Of a stretch of 64,000 bases of DNA, positions 63,482-64,000 are shown one piece after another (within the stretch, counting starts at the first letter, position 1; every line of letters starts with the position of its first letter). The stretch is taken from assembly GCF_003319115.1 (NCBI RefSeq), contig NZ_QOHF01000001.1, positions 1-64,000 on the forward strand, read 5' to 3'. The position numbers were made by a program, and so were the translations under genes. The DNA comes from Geodermatophilus sp. TF02-6 (GTDB lineage: Bacteria > Actinomycetota > Actinomycetes > Mycobacteriales > Geodermatophilaceae). The notes under the pieces are model-generated. The model made no database searches, was not told where the DNA came from, and saw only the letters and a program-made list of their open reading frames with translations.

Positions 63482-63583
63482 GGCCCCTCGCAGGGGCCCG
63501 CCGCGAGCTCGTGAGCGGTGGGGCGAGGGGTCCTTCGAGGGGTCCTTCTCCGAGTGGTGAGGGGCAGGAGGGCCCTCTTCTCA
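63482..63583. repeat. Stop-docked palindromic repeat, copy 9
   Basis: Arms GGCCCCTCGC (63482-63491) and GCGAGGGGTCC (63523-63533, one extra T) enclose CCGCCGCGAGCTCGTGAGCGG. A second partial end follows, with GAGGGCCCTCTTC running into the TGA (63581-63583) of the minus-strand gene. The gap 63325-63580 has no gene. Confidence 0.7.
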
Positions 63584-64000
63584 GTCGGCCGCGTCCACCG
63601 CGGCGTCCACCTCGGCGTCGGTCGGGTTGCGCAGCACCTGACCGCGCCGGCCGACCACCACCGGCAGGTCCTCCTCCGAGACGCCCAGCTCGGCCAGCAG
63701 CGCGGCGCCGTCACCGGTGGTGTCGAGGTCGACGAACGTGGCCGCCAGCCGGCGGGCGCGGGCGTAGTCCTGCAGCCGGCGGCTGTCCGGCGACCCGGCC
63801 CGCCCGACGATGCGCAGGTCGGCGGCGGCCTCGAGCAGCATGGACCGGCGCACGAGGAAGGCCCGCAGCACCAGTTCCTTCAGCGCCGGGTCGGCGGCGA
63901 ACACCCGGCGCATCCGGTCGTGGTCGAGCAGGAGCGTCTCGGCCGGCCGCAGCACCAGCGCGGTCAACGACACCGGCTGGCCGCCGAACAGGTCCAGCTC
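63581..64000 (-). CDS. Cyclic-nucleotide-binding plus thioredoxin-like domain protein (5' part outside window)
   Basis: The C-terminal 139 residues are visible. First part (up to RRSMLLEAAADL) is the end of a cNMP-binding domain, with FGGQPVSLTALVLRPAETLLLD being the beta-roll end and RVFAADPALKELVL its C-helix. Then RIVGRAGSPDSRRLQDYARA leads into a thioredoxin-like fold (FVDLDTTGDGAALLAELGVS; DLPVVVGRRGQVLRNPT). In related actinobacterial proteins a thioredoxin-reductase-like FAD module follows; here a stop follows at once. The true start lies beyond the window. Confidence 0.75.
   Translation of the reverse strand, partial: ELDLFGGQPVSLTALVLRPAETLLLDHDRMRRVFAADPALKELVLRAFLVRRSMLLEAAADLRIVGRAGSPDSRRLQDYARARRLAATFVDLDTTGDGAALLAELGVSEEDLPVVVGRRGQVLRNPTDAEVDAAVDAAD

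Overview
The window is very GC-rich, gene-dense chromosomal DNA from an actinobacterium. Codon third positions are almost always G or C, GTG starts are common, and many genes overlap by ATGA or GTGA. Protein types and gene order point to the Geodermatophilaceae (Blastococcus/Geodermatophilus/Modestobacter-like); that family call is inference, because no rRNA is present. The backbone from about 4.4 to 51 kb follows, from memory, the order of the Mycobacterium tuberculosis Rv2674-Rv2711 block: msrB, hemQ, hemY/cgoX, hemE, DUF3000, RNase D, dxs, RNA methyltransferase, APC permease, two TrkA-type proteins, DUF3159, OB-fold protein, alpha/beta hydrolase, DUF3710, dut, DUF4193, Cei, suhB, ppgK, sigA, YihY, DUF3039, sigB and ideR.

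Region by region: 0-3.5 kb is an accessory edge with an IS110-type transposase end beside a two-gene remnant of a meta-cleavage operon, plus small genes. 3.7-20 kb holds a cold-shock gene, msrB, a coproporphyrin-type heme operon, rnd, dxs, an rRNA/tRNA methyltransferase, an APC permease and a TrkA pair. 20-29.8 kb holds a tightly coupled dut-to-DUF3159 operon, cei, suhB, ppgK and sigA. 29.8-36.8 kb is an accessory island inserted after sigA: a zinc-finger/endonuclease VII fusion protein, an orphan DUF1016 PDDEXK nuclease, a nitroreductase and several broken genes. 36.8-51 kb returns to the backbone: VanW, YihY, psuG-psuK, dtd, sigB, an acetyltransferase/deacetylase pair and ideR. 51-64 kb is more strain-specific: S9 peptidase, DUF4192, acyl-CoA dehydrogenase, an amide-sensing/formamidase cluster, a lipase-like hydrolase, an ABC exporter and a cyclic-nucleotide-domain protein cut by the window edge.

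The most unusual signal is a family of at least ten GC-rich palindromic repeats of about 60 bp. Most copies abut the stop codon of a gene, and their outer arms differ between copies but stay complementary to each other. One copy sits inside a thiamine-binding-protein gene beside dxs and supplies an in-frame TGA there; another cluster runs into the N-terminal reading frame of the RNA methyltransferase. Other points of interest are a probable CTG start for RNase D, a near-consensus SOS box before an uncharacterised gene, a set of apparently leaderless promoters with an almost fixed 6-nt spacing, a 53-residue CxxCH protein inside the heme operon, and a two-deletion hydrolase remnant kept in frame within a translationally coupled operon.

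No rRNA, tRNA, CRISPR array or replication origin was found.
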